This document shows, one piece after another, positions 37,263 through 46,312 of a DNA stretch of 64,000 nt (the first letter of the stretch is position 1; every line of letters begins with the position of its first letter). Made by a program: the position numbers and the translations under genes. Below the pieces are notes generated by a model. It was not told the origin of the DNA. It worked only from the letters and a program-made list of their open reading frames with translations, and searched no databases. The DNA comes from Desulfonatronovibrio magnus (lineage in GTDB: Bacteria; Desulfobacterota; Desulfovibrionia; Desulfovibrionales; Desulfonatronovibrionaceae), in assembly GCF_000934755.1 (NCBI RefSeq), contig NZ_JYNP01000030.1, positions 1 through 64,000 on the forward strand. The letters are read 5' to 3'.

Positions 37263-38534
37263 TTGGATAAGTTTAATAATTTCCAGTCACTTGAGACTTT
37301 TCTAAAGACATTAGGGCAGTTCCGGATGGATCTGGGCCTGGAGCGAATGCACGCTGGTATAGAGTTGCTGGGAGGGCAGCCTCATTATCCTGCTGTCCAG
37401 ATTGTAGGCACTAACGGTAAAGGCTCTACAGCCTGCTTTCTGGAAAGTTTAGCAAGGTGCAGCAGACTTAAAACCGGACTGTTCACTTCGCCGCATCTTG
37501 TTCATTTCAGGGAAAGAATCAGAATTGATTCAGAGCTTCTTTCTGAGGAAGCATGGGTTGTTGCGGCCAACAAGGTTTATGGCCTGTGCAGAGAGTTGAA
37601 TCTTACTTATTTTGAGCTTTTGACCATTATTGGACTTGAAATTTTCAGGGAACAGCAAATTGATCTGGCTGTTTTGGAAGCCGGGCTGGGAGGGCGGTTT
37701 GATGCTACCAGCGCCATTACTCCGGCACTGAATATTTTTACCCGCATCGGCCTTGATCATATTTCTGTTCTGGGAAGCAATCTTGAAGAAATTGCCAGGG
37801 ACAAATCCATGGCCATGAAGAAAGGTCCGGTGATTATTGCCAGGCAGGATGGCCAAGCCCTTAATGTTTTGCTGAACCGGGCAGAACAGGTCGGAGCTGA
37901 TGTTTTTCTGGTGGATGAATTTTTTGAGTTTGTCGGCACTGAGGCAGTATTAAGAGATTTTCCTGAAATCATGATTATCAGCCGGGAACTGGGGCTTAAA
38001 GGAAGGCATCAGCTGGATAATGCTGCCACGGCTATACTTGCGTGGAAAGTGCTGTGTTCAGAATATGGTTATGTTTTTGATCTCCAGAACTGTCTTGCCG
38101 GGTTGAAAAAGGCATTCTGGCCTGGGAGGATGCATATTGTCAGAAACGAACCAGTAGTTATTCTTGATGGTGCTCATAATTGCCAGGCCTTTGAAGCTTT
38201 AAAGGATTCTCTTGAGGACATGAAAATCAGGCCTGAGACAATTATTTTTTCCTGCATGAAAGACAAAGACTTAAGCAATCTGGTTAAAGCTGTAAAAGAG
38301 ATGGGGGCCTTAGAAATCCTGGTGCCGGACATTAAGGATAACCCAAGGGCAATGTCTAAGTGCGATCTGGCTGCCATGATTGGCAATAAAGCTAAGCCAC
38401 TGGATAATATTGTAGAATTTTTAAAAAATATTGACAATGACCAGGGCCCGGTGCTGGTCTGCGGATCTTTATATCTGATTGGGGAAGTATACGCTGCCTT
38501 TCCTGAGTGGATGGAATCCAGGCAGACGGGCTGA
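37263..38534 (+). CDS. folC: Folylpolyglutamate synthase / dihydrofolate synthase
   Basis: 423 residues, Mur-ligase fold. GTNGKGSTACFLES is the ATP P-loop, FTSPHLVHFRERI the folate loop, EAGLGGRFDATSA and ILDGAHN the later FolC signatures. It adds glutamate to dihydropteroate and extends the tail of folates. TTG start with GAGGTAC upstream is the only reasonable choice. No other folate genes are adjacent. Confidence 0.93.
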   Translation: MDKFNNFQSLETFLKTLGQFRMDLGLERMHAGIELLGGQPHYPAVQIVGTNGKGSTACFLESLARCSRLKTGLFTSPHLVHFRERIRIDSELLSEEAWVVAANKVYGLCRELNLTYFELLTIIGLEIFREQQIDLAVLEAGLGGRFDATSAITPALNIFTRIGLDHISVLGSNLEEIARDKSMAMKKGPVIIARQDGQALNVLLNRAEQVGADVFLVDEFFEFVGTEAVLRDFPEIMIISRELGLKGRHQLDNAATAILAWKVLCSEYGYVFDLQNCLAGLKKAFWPGRMHIVRNEPVVILDGAHNCQAFEALKDSLEDMKIRPETIIFSCMKDKDLSNLVKAVKEMGALEILVPDIKDNPRAMSKCDLAAMIGNKAKPLDNIVEFLKNIDNDQGPVLVCGSLYLIGEVYAAFPEWMESRQTG

Positions 38535-38692
38535 GGGGAAATACTTGAAGAAAAACAGGTATTGGGATAGTTTAGGAGTTTGTTTGGTTGTCATTAACCT
38601 GAAAGTCACTGCTTACATGGGTAAACCTGCAGGTACACAGATTTGAGCAGGTTTATTTCTGTTTGCGGGTGCAAATGGCTGGGAGTCCTGGC

Positions 38693-38974
38693 ATGAGCAT
38701 TGTGGTTAGGGAGTCAGATCCAAGAGCAATGGAAGTGTCTGTTTCAGAAGATGAGATTTCTGTATTTCTTTCTGATGGTCGAAGGATCAGCGTTCCTTTG
38801 GCATGGTCCTGGCGTCTGTCCAATGCCAGTCACCAGGAGAGACAAAACTATCAGCTCATTGGCGATGGTTTGGGGATTAGCTGGCCGGATATTGATGAAG
38901 ATATAAGTGTTGAAGGAATGCTTCGGGGGATACCGGCTAAAAGGCCTGGCACTGGCAAGCCTGCCAGTAATTGA
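38693..38974 (+). CDS. DUF2442-like small protein
   Basis: About 93 residues from the ATG with GGGAGT 7 bases upstream; other in-frame starts are at 38663 and 38675. VSVSEDEISVFLSDGRRISVPLAWSWRL and GISWPDIDEDISVEGML follow the DUF2442 pattern, a small fold often found beside toxin-antitoxin-like partners such as DUF4160. The next small gene, 73 bp downstream, looks like a ribbon-helix-helix protein. No toxin can be named. Function unknown. Confidence 0.75.
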   Translation: MSIVVRESDPRAMEVSVSEDEISVFLSDGRRISVPLAWSWRLSNASHQERQNYQLIGDGLGISWPDIDEDISVEGMLRGIPAKRPGTGKPASN

Positions 38975-39047
38975 AAGATGCTGTCACCTTTCTGGATACT
39001 GTGATATTCTTTGTAACCTGCCAGGTGTAGAACAAGAGGAGGAAGGC

Positions 39048-39299
39048 ATGGCGAATATTAATATCTTCGGAGTGGATGAACGGGTTAAAGAGTTATTGGA
39101 AAAAGAAGCAACAAGTTCAGGGATAAGCATTAATTCTCTTGTGTTGCGGTACATATATAATGCAGTCGGGTATTGTCCAGGTCAAGATGAAAGCCATGTT
39201 CAGGATCATCTGGCAGGAACCTGGTCGCAATCAGAATATGATCAATTAATGGATGAGATTAAACATTTTAATGAAGTTGATGCATCTCTTTGGAAATGA
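39048..39299 (+). CDS. Small ribbon-helix-helix-like protein, antitoxin-type
   Basis: 83 residues. The N-terminal INIFGVDERVKELLEKEA and the following ISINSLVLRYIYNAV look like a ribbon-helix-helix DNA-binding unit, followed by an acidic tail. The start is set by GGAGGAAGG right before ATG 39048; the same frame is open farther upstream but overlaps the DUF2442 gene. It may be an antitoxin or orphan regulator; the partner is uncertain. Confidence 0.65.
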   Translation: MANINIFGVDERVKELLEKEATSSGISINSLVLRYIYNAVGYCPGQDESHVQDHLAGTWSQSEYDQLMDEIKHFNEVDASLWK

Positions 39300-39393
39300 A
39301 GAATATTGATGTCTATGGTCTTTTGGTCAGTCACTGCTTTTACTAATTTATGCTTTTTGCATTTTATTTTTAGTTTAATTTCAGGAGTTATTC

Positions 39394-40797
39394 TTGTCCT
39401 CTTTATTTAGATTGTTACCTTCAGTTGATTCGGTTTTGAGCGGGCTGGCTGATAAGAAATGCTACAGCAATTATCCCAGAGCTTTTATTCGTGACCTGGT
39501 GAATGACTTTCTGGAGCTTTGCAGGCAGGAAATCAAGGCTGGAACCATATCCGGCGATGACGAACTTAGTCCGGAAAGATTCAGCTCCCGCCTGGAAGCC
39601 TACCTTAAGGTCCATACCAGGCCGCATTTCAGAAGGGTTATCAATGCCACCGGGGTGGTCATTCATACCAATCTGGGGCGTTCTATTCTGAACAGGCAGG
39701 CAGCCCAGGCTGTGTGGGAAGCATGTCTGCATTATTCTAACCTCGAGTTTTCTCTAAATACAGGGAAAAGAGGCAGCCGCTACAGCCATGTGGAAGAGCT
39801 TCTGTGCAGGATTACCGGAGCAGAAGCAGGCCTTGTGGTCAACAACAATGCTTCGGCTGTACTGATTATTCTTGATACTCTTGCCAAAGGCAGGGAAGTG
39901 GTGGTCTCCAGAGGTCAGCTTGTGGAAATAGGCGGATCTTTCAGAATACCTGATGTCATGGCCAAGTCAGGGGCTTTTCTAAAGGAGGTGGGAGCAACCA
40001 ATCGCACCCACCTTAAAGATTATGAATCAGTTATTAATGAAAATACCGGAGCTCTGCTTAAGGTTCACACTTCAAACTACCGAATCATCGGCTTTCACAA
40101 GGAAGTTACCTTGAAAGAGCTGGTTCAGCTGGGCGACAAGCATGGCCTCCCTGTGATTGAGGACATGGGAAGCGGTAATTTTTTTGATTTTCCCGGGCAT
40201 GGGTATCATTTCATGCCTGAGCCTACAGTGCAGCAGGTGGTCAAAGATGGAGTATCAGTAGTTTCCTTCAGCGGGGATAAGTTACTGGGAGGACCACAGG
40301 CCGGTATAATAGTGGGCAGGGAAAAAATAATCAGCAAAATCAAAAAAAATCCCATGAACAGGGCTATTCGCATAGATAAAATGACTCTGGCCGCTCTTGA
40401 GTCAACTCTCAGATTTTATCTCGACTCTCAAGTTGCCATGCGTGAAGTTCCTACCTTGCGCATGATAACCATGAAGCAGGAAGAACTGAAAAAAGCTGCT
40501 CAGAAACTCATGAACAGGATCAGGAGAAGCTTCGGAAATGAATTGAAATGCAGCATATTTCCAGCCAACTCCAGGGTTGGTGGAGGTTCATTTCCAGAGC
40601 AGGACCTGCCCACATATCTGGTGGGCGTAAAATCAGACAGAATGAATTGTGAGCAGTTGAAGGAAAAGCTGCTGCGCACTGATCCACCATTAATCGGAAT
40701 GATTGTACATGATCTTTTCTGTTTAGACCCCAGAACACTGGATGTGGATGAGTTTGGCCTGGTGGTGGAAGTACTTGGGCAGGCTTTGGAGGTGTAA
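39394..40797 (+). CDS. selA: L-seryl-tRNA(Sec) selenium transferase
   Basis: 467 residues, PLP enzyme. It converts Ser-tRNA(Sec) to Sec-tRNA(Sec) with selenophosphate. VINATGVVIHTNLGRS, SNLEFSLNTGKRGSRY, NNASAVLIILDTLAKG, and the PLP-Lys loop SFSGDKLLGGPQAGIIVG match SelA throughout. Start TTG with CAGGAG 7 bases upstream. A long heptamer array begins directly after the TAA. selB lies 2 kb downstream, separated by an aminopeptidase gene, so the window codes for both protein-specific parts of selenocysteine insertion. tRNA(Sec) and selD were not seen here. Confidence 0.95.
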   Translation: MSSLFRLLPSVDSVLSGLADKKCYSNYPRAFIRDLVNDFLELCRQEIKAGTISGDDELSPERFSSRLEAYLKVHTRPHFRRVINATGVVIHTNLGRSILNRQAAQAVWEACLHYSNLEFSLNTGKRGSRYSHVEELLCRITGAEAGLVVNNNASAVLIILDTLAKGREVVVSRGQLVEIGGSFRIPDVMAKSGAFLKEVGATNRTHLKDYESVINENTGALLKVHTSNYRIIGFHKEVTLKELVQLGDKHGLPVIEDMGSGNFFDFPGHGYHFMPEPTVQQVVKDGVSVVSFSGDKLLGGPQAGIIVGREKIISKIKKNPMNRAIRIDKMTLAALESTLRFYLDSQVAMREVPTLRMITMKQEELKKAAQKLMNRIRRSFGNELKCSIFPANSRVGGGSFPEQDLPTYLVGVKSDRMNCEQLKEKLLRTDPPLIGMIVHDLFCLDPRTLDVDEFGLVVEVLGQALEV

Positions 40798-41125
40798 GAA
40801 GTCAGAAGTCAGGGGTCAGGAGTCAGAAATCAGGAGTCAGAAGTCAGGAGTCAGGAGTCAGGAGTCAGGGGTCAGGGGTCAGAAGTCAGGAGTCAGGGGT
40901 CAGGAGTCAGAAATCAGGAGTCAGGAGTCAGAAATCAGGAGTCAGAAGTCAGGAGTCAGGAGTCAGAAGTCAGGAGTCAGAAGTCAGGAGTCAGGAGTCA
41001 GAAGTCAGGAGTCAGGAGTCAGAAGTCAGGGGTCAGGAGTCAGAAGTCAGAAGTCAGGGGTCAGAAGTCAGAAGTCAGGAGTCAGGGGTCAGGGATCAGG
41101 GATCAGGGGGCAGGGATCAGGGATC
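40798..41125 (+). repeat. (GRRRTCA)n heptamer array
   Basis: About 47 consecutive 7-bp units, mainly GGAGTCA, GAAGTCA, GGGGTCA and GAAATCA, start at the base after the selA stop and keep phase to the end. Positions 2-4 vary only between A and G, while TCA is nearly constant until the last few units (GGGATCA, GGGGGCA). Confidence 0.9.
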
Positions 41126-41134
41126 CGGGTGAAA

Positions 41135-41303
41135 TATAGTACCTCGCGGTGACTGTCCCAATTTCCAGAAAAGTGACAGACTCATTAAAGTTACTCACAG
41201 GCTCGGTCCCAGGCCGCCCGGGTGAGGAGCTTAAAACTTAACACTTAAAACTTAAAACTTAACACTTAAAACTTTAAACTTAACACTTAAAACTTTAAAA
41301 AAA
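41135..41303 (-). repeat. Partial family A copy followed by (ACTTAAA)n heptamers
   Basis: ATATAGTACCTCGCGGTGAC, TTCCAGAAAAGTGACAG and the palindromic module AGTTACTCACAGGCTCGGTC...GGTGAGGAGCTT (about 41184-41231) are the left end of family A read on the minus strand. The module runs into about ten ACTTAAA, ACTTAAC or ACTTTAA units (41232-41303). Confidence 0.8.
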
Positions 41304-41317
41304 TCCACGGAGCGCCA

Positions 41318-42685
41318 ATGGAATTCAAAACAAAAAACTGCTGGGAAGTATATAAAAGTAAAAAGCATGTCAGCGCCATGGACAGGCTGGCTCAGGATTA
41401 TATTGAATTTTTAAGTAAATGTAAGACAGAGCGGGAAACAGTGGAATTTCTGGCTGAAAAGGCCATGAATGCTGGTTTTGAAAGAGGTATAAGTTCTGAC
41501 AGATTCATGAAGACTCATAAGGGAAAAAGCCTGATCCTGGTTAGAAAAGGCAGAAAGAAGCTCAGTGAAGGCCTCAGGATTCTCGGGGCGCATGCAGACA
41601 CTCCCAGGCTGGATCTCAAACAGAGGCCACTTTATGAAGAATGTCAGGTCAGCCTGGCCAAGACTCATTACTATGGTGGCATCCGCAAGCATCAATGGCT
41701 GGCCAGGCCGTTAGCCCTACATGGGGTAGTAATTAAGACTGACGGTACAAAGATCAATGTATGTATTGGAGAAGATCAGGATGATCCGGTGTTTACCATT
41801 GCTGATCTATTACCCCATCTGGCCTACAAGCAGGTTGAAAAAAAGTTGTCTGAAGCTTTTGAGGCAGAAAAACTTAATGTTGTTCTGGGACATGTTCCTG
41901 TTGCGCCCTCAAAAGAAAAAAATGAAAAAGAAAAAAATCCTGTTAAGCTCGGAGTGCTGGGTATTCTTAACCAGCGATTCGGCATTATAGAGGAAGATTT
42001 ATACAGTGCTGAACTGCAGGCTGTGCCTGCAGGGCCTGCGAGATATGTGGGCCTGGATAAGGGATTGATCGGAGGATATGGTCATGATGACCGGGTTTGC
42101 ACTTTTGCCGGATTCAGAGCTTTTGTAACCCAGGAAGATCCGGAATTCACCCAGTTGCTCATTATCTGGGACAAGGAAGAGATCGGCTCTGAAGGTTCCA
42201 GCGGAGCCAAGTCTCTTTTTATGGAATACTGCATAGAAGATATGCTTGATGCCTGGGAACCTGAAACCAGAATCAGAACAGTTTTTGAAAATTCCAGGGC
42301 TTTGTCAGCAGACGTGCACGCGGCCATGGACCCTGATTATCAGGATGTGCATGAAAAACTCAATGCTTCTTTGTTGGGTCATGGACCTGTATTCTGCAAG
42401 TTTACAGGACACAGGGGAAAGGTTGGAGCCAATGATGCCCACCCGGAATATGTTGCCTGGCTAAGGGGGATACTCAACCAAGCCGGAATACCATGGCAGA
42501 TGGCTGAAACTGGTAAGGTGGATCTTGGAGGAGGTGGTACAGTGGCTAAATTTCTGGCAGTTTATGGAATGGATATTATTGATTTTGGTCCAGGCGTCCT
42601 CGGAATGCACAGTCCTTTTGAGATCTGCAGTAAGGCAGATTTGTATGCTTCTGTTCTGGCCTTTGAACAGTTTTTCAAGAGTTGA
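41318..42685 (+). CDS. M18-family aminopeptidase
   Basis: 455 residues, the size of the M18 tetrahedral aminopeptidases. Zinc ligands are in place: GAHADTPRL, DKEEIGSEGSSGA with the catalytic Glu pair, DVHAAMDPDY, and GMHSPFEICSKADL at the end. These enzymes remove N-terminal acidic or neutral residues from peptides in the cytoplasm. ATG has ACGGAG upstream. It lies between selA and selB without an evident link. Confidence 0.92.
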   Translation: MEFKTKNCWEVYKSKKHVSAMDRLAQDYIEFLSKCKTERETVEFLAEKAMNAGFERGISSDRFMKTHKGKSLILVRKGRKKLSEGLRILGAHADTPRLDLKQRPLYEECQVSLAKTHYYGGIRKHQWLARPLALHGVVIKTDGTKINVCIGEDQDDPVFTIADLLPHLAYKQVEKKLSEAFEAEKLNVVLGHVPVAPSKEKNEKEKNPVKLGVLGILNQRFGIIEEDLYSAELQAVPAGPARYVGLDKGLIGGYGHDDRVCTFAGFRAFVTQEDPEFTQLLIIWDKEEIGSEGSSGAKSLFMEYCIEDMLDAWEPETRIRTVFENSRALSADVHAAMDPDYQDVHEKLNASLLGHGPVFCKFTGHRGKVGANDAHPEYVAWLRGILNQAGIPWQMAETGKVDLGGGGTVAKFLAVYGMDIIDFGPGVLGMHSPFEICSKADLYASVLAFEQFFKS

Positions 42686-42866
42686 AGATGGGCAGGCCTG
42701 TGGTGAATTCGACACTTTCCACCTTTTTTATCACCACTGAGTGCCGGGTGTTTACCTCTGTTTCCTTAGAAAAGGGCTGAACTGTTAAAATTATTTGAAA
42801 TGTACCACGGGTCTGTTTAATGCTTAAGTTGCAGATAGACAAAGGCAAGTATTTTAAGGAGAAAAA

Positions 42867-44774
42867 ATGCCTGTAATTATGGGCACTGCCGGACATATTG
42901 ATCATGGTAAAACAACTTTGATCAAAGCCCTCACCGGAATAGAGTGTGATCGTCTAATTGAGGAGAAAAAAAGGGGCATCACCATTGAGCTGGGGTTCGC
43001 CTTTCTGGATCTGGATGATAATTTCAGGCTGGGCATTATTGATGTTCCCGGCCATGAAAGGTTTGTCAAAAATATGGTTTCCGGAGCTTCAGGGATTGAC
43101 TTTGTCCTTCTGGTTATTGCTGCAGATGAGGGAGTAATGCCCCAAACCAGAGAGCATCTCGACATCTGCACCCTTCTGGGCATTGAAAAGGGTCTTGTGG
43201 CTATGACTAAGACAGACATGGTGGATGAAGAGTGGATGGAACTTGTTCAGGAAGATGTGGGAGAATACCTGCAAAATACTTTTCTTGCTGAGGCCCCCAT
43301 TATTCCGGTATCAGCCCATACAGGCAAGGGGATTGATGAACTCAGGTCCAGACTTAAGGAAATTTCAGCTTCATTCAAGCCACATCGCAGGTCTGATCTT
43401 TTTCGTCTTCCAGTGGATAGAATATTCACTATGAAGGGGCATGGAACAGTCATAACCGGTACTACTGTCTCGGGAAAAATTTCTGTAGGCGAAGATATAA
43501 TGATTTATCCCCTGGAAATAACTTCCAAGGTAAGATCCCTTCAGGTTCATGGTGAACAGCGCCCTGATAGTGAGGCTGGAATGCGTACCGCTGTCAACCT
43601 GCATGGTTTAGAAAAAGAGGATCTTGAGCGAGGGTTTGTTCTTGGCCGTCCAGGAACCTTATTCCCCAGTGCAGTATGGGATCTGGAGCTGAACTATCTT
43701 GAGTCTGCTCCAAGGCCTCTGAAGCACAGGACTCAAATCCATTTCCATCATGGTTCCAAGGAAATTCTGGCCAGGATCTACCTTTTGGATCGCGATAAGA
43801 TTGAACCGGGAGAGAAATGTGTTTGCCAGGTTCGTTTTGAGGACCCCATGGCCGGAGTTTACGGAGATCGATGTGTACTACGTTCTTTTTCTCCTCTACG
43901 GACCATTGCTGGAGGCAAAATAATCAATCCAGTGGGCGGCAAAATAAAGCGTTTCTCAAAAGATGTTTCGGTTCTGGAAAAGCTTGCTCAAGCCAGAGAA
44001 GAAGAGGTTATTCTTCTGCAGTTAGAGCTTGCCGGTGCCTCCGGGCTTTCCTTGTCTCAGCTTGTGATCATGACTGACATGGAAAACAAGGAATTGGAAA
44101 AAAAACTACAGGTCATGGGGGGCAGGCAGGAAGTATTTCTTTTTGACAAGGACAAGAGGATCTATGCCAGCGGTGACATGGTCAGAGATACTGAGTCCGT
44201 GATGCTGGAAAAGCTTGAAGCCTTTCATGCAAAAAACCCCATCAAGGAAGGCATGTTCAGGGGTGAGCTTTCAGGCAAATGGGCCAGGGATATTCCGGAA
44301 AAGCTTTTTTTCTTTGTTCTGGAGAGAATGGTCCGCAAGGAGCGGATTGTTTCTGAGCAGGAATATTTGCGATTGCCTGGACATAAAGTTTCTCTTGCAG
44401 CTGATCAGGAAGAACTCAAGAAAAAGATCATGGCCATTTACAATTCTGCCTGGATTCAGCCTCCTACTGTCAAGAAACTGCTGGAAGACCTTGATCTTCA
44501 AATGAAGGAAGCAGCTCCAGTTCTAAAGCTTTTGCAGGGTCAGGGCGGGCTGATAAAGATCAATGAGGAATTTTATTTTACCCAGAAGGCCATCGATGAT
44601 CTAAAGGGCAAAATATTTACTTTTTTCAAATCCAATGAGGAGATGGGGCCAGTGGAATTCAAGGAAATTACAGGGCTTTCCAGAAAATTTGCCATACCTT
44701 TGCTGGAGTTTATGGATAAGGAAAAGTTGACTATCAGGGTGGGAGATAAAAGAAAACTGCGCGGCCGCGGTTGA
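42867..44774 (+). CDS. selB: Selenocysteine-specific elongation factor
   Basis: 635 residues. G motifs GTAGHIDHGKTTLIKALTG, DVPGHERFVKNM and MTKTDMVDEEW (TKTD for the usual NKxD) define the EF-Tu-like GTPase. Two beta-barrel domains follow and the last 250 residues are winged-helix units that bind the SECIS element. SelB brings Sec-tRNA to UGA codons. ATG is preceded by AAGGAGAAAAA. No in-frame-TGA selenoprotein was recognised in the window. Confidence 0.95.
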   Translation: MPVIMGTAGHIDHGKTTLIKALTGIECDRLIEEKKRGITIELGFAFLDLDDNFRLGIIDVPGHERFVKNMVSGASGIDFVLLVIAADEGVMPQTREHLDICTLLGIEKGLVAMTKTDMVDEEWMELVQEDVGEYLQNTFLAEAPIIPVSAHTGKGIDELRSRLKEISASFKPHRRSDLFRLPVDRIFTMKGHGTVITGTTVSGKISVGEDIMIYPLEITSKVRSLQVHGEQRPDSEAGMRTAVNLHGLEKEDLERGFVLGRPGTLFPSAVWDLELNYLESAPRPLKHRTQIHFHHGSKEILARIYLLDRDKIEPGEKCVCQVRFEDPMAGVYGDRCVLRSFSPLRTIAGGKIINPVGGKIKRFSKDVSVLEKLAQAREEEVILLQLELAGASGLSLSQLVIMTDMENKELEKKLQVMGGRQEVFLFDKDKRIYASGDMVRDTESVMLEKLEAFHAKNPIKEGMFRGELSGKWARDIPEKLFFFVLERMVRKERIVSEQEYLRLPGHKVSLAADQEELKKKIMAIYNSAWIQPPTVKKLLEDLDLQMKEAAPVLKLLQGQGGLIKINEEFYFTQKAIDDLKGKIFTFFKSNEEMGPVEFKEITGLSRKFAIPLLEFMDKEKLTIRVGDKRKLRGRG

Positions 44775-44790
44775 TTTTTAAAGGCTGAAA

Positions 44791-45807
44791 ATGCGCATAT
44801 TAAATATCAGCGGCTCAGCTTTTGTGCCCACATTCAGATCATTGGGACATCAGGTATTGAGTGTCGGATCATCACCAAGTTGTGATGTTCATCTGAAAAA
44901 TCCAATGGGAATAAAAGAATTATGGGATATTCTCAAAGCCAGATCCTTTTATCCGGACCTTGTTTTCTGGAATGACACCTGCCGACCTCCAGAAGTTTTC
45001 GGGATTGAGAAGTTGCCGGGAGTTACCATTGGTTTTACCATAGATCAATACTGCAACCCCTGGCATGTCCCATACAGTTGGGCCTTTGATCTGCTGCTGG
45101 TGGCCCAGAAGGATTATCTTCCTTTTTTTGTCCAGAAAAAATTGCCCAGAAATTGCCAGTGGTTTCCTCTTTTTTGCAATGAGGACAAGGATTTTGATTT
45201 TGGGCTGGATAAAGATATCCCTGTCAGCTTTGTTGGTACCCTTAATCCTCCTCTCAACAGGCAAAGACCTCTTCTTCTAAAAAACTTTAAAAAACTTTCC
45301 CCTTTATATACTCATCAGGGACAATACGCTGAAGTTTTTTCCAGAAGCATGATTGTATTAAATCAGAGTGCGGCAGGAGAATTGAATTTCAGGTTGTTCC
45401 AGGCAGCTTGTTGTGGCGCTGCTGTACTGACTGAGGACGTTGAGAATGGCCTTAGAGACATATTCAGGCCTGGTGAGGATATTCTTCCTTTTTATAAGCG
45501 CGGCAACCATGAAAGTGCGGTCAGCATAGCAAAAAAGGCATTATCCAATCCGGAAAAAACCTTAGAGATAGCAAAAGCCGGACAAAACAAGGTACGAAAG
45601 GAACATAGCGTAAGGGTTCGGGCCAAAAGGATAATCAGCATGGCAGAAAGGCTGATTTATAACAAGGCAAGTCAGTGGAGAAGGGATAATCTCAAGCTTA
45701 TAGAAAATGAGCTCAGGAAAAGTTTTCTTTTTCTTGCTGCTGATCGGGAGTTGCCTTTAACCAAATCAATTAGAGACTTTTACATGCATCTTGGAATCAA
45801 GAACTGA
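44791..45807 (+). CDS. CgeB-like family 1 glycosyltransferase
   Basis: 338 residues. The sequence shows VFWNDTCRPPEVFGIEKLPG and WAFDLLLVAQKDYLP in the N-terminal half. In the C-terminal half it shows SFVGTLNPPLNRQRPLLLKN and ELNFRLFQAACCGAAVLTEDVENGL with RPGEDILPF, the pattern of DUF3880/CgeB glycosyltransferases. Substrate unknown. It starts 16 bp after selB and may share its transcript. Confidence 0.82.
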   Translation: MRILNISGSAFVPTFRSLGHQVLSVGSSPSCDVHLKNPMGIKELWDILKARSFYPDLVFWNDTCRPPEVFGIEKLPGVTIGFTIDQYCNPWHVPYSWAFDLLLVAQKDYLPFFVQKKLPRNCQWFPLFCNEDKDFDFGLDKDIPVSFVGTLNPPLNRQRPLLLKNFKKLSPLYTHQGQYAEVFSRSMIVLNQSAAGELNFRLFQAACCGAAVLTEDVENGLRDIFRPGEDILPFYKRGNHESAVSIAKKALSNPEKTLEIAKAGQNKVRKEHSVRVRAKRIISMAERLIYNKASQWRRDNLKLIENELRKSFLFLAADRELPLTKSIRDFYMHLGIKN

Positions 45808-45899
45808 TGCAAGAAAAAAAAGCGTAAAGTTCCCAGCAGATATTTGTTAAATATTAGTAACTTACCGTTTTAATCCTGTAGAAAAAAACAAGAAATTTT

Positions 45900-46107
45900 G
45901 TAATTGTTTAGCCCTTTTCTAAGGAAAGCAGGGGACAGGCACCCCAACCCTTGTTTTTTGTTGATGTAAAACACAGACTTAATAAAACAAGGGCTGGGAG
46001 AGCCAGTCCCCCTCCGGGCTGTATGCCTCCGGGCCACATGCAAATGGCTAAACTATTACAATTATTCTTGTTTAAATTGAGTTGTGGGCACAGCCCGCAT
46101 TAGACTT
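45900..46107 (+). repeat. Family B copy followed by family C hairpin
   Basis: Family B: GTTTAGCCCTTTTC, GGGGACAGGCACCCC, then the core CCCTTGTTTT...AAAACAAGGG (inverted repeat), then GAGCCAGTCCCCCTCCGG, ATGCCTCCGGG and ATGGCTAAACTATTAC. The family C unit TTGTTTAAATTGAGTTGTGG with GCACAGCCCGCATTAG follows (46068-46104). The remainder up to the next gene shows no element. Confidence 0.8.
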
Positions 46108-46312
46108 ACCGACCTCTTGGGACGCTGCAAAAGCAGTTGAAAATTCGGGAAAACTGTTTATTCTTTTTTGCTTTACATAGTGCATTACGCTGGGGTATAT
46201 TGGCAAAAATATTGCTACTTATTAATGTAGCACTACAGCGATGCTCTGGTGTTGAGGTAGTGTAAAGTGGTTTTACCTGGATTAACTTAAAATAGTGAGG
46301 GTTTTACAATCC

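Noticed and set aside
40798-41125. CRISPR array
   Set aside because: Repeat unit is 7 bp with no spacers and no cas genes; it is a simple tandem array.
40742-41152. Open reading frame on the plus strand overlapping the selA end
   Set aside because: Most of the peptide is heptamer-array translation (SEVRGQE-like repeats); it begins inside selA in another frame.
42686-42866. tRNA(Sec) gene between the aminopeptidase and selB
   Set aside because: I searched by eye for a long acceptor and variable arm and a GTTCRANNC loop and found none here or in other gaps.
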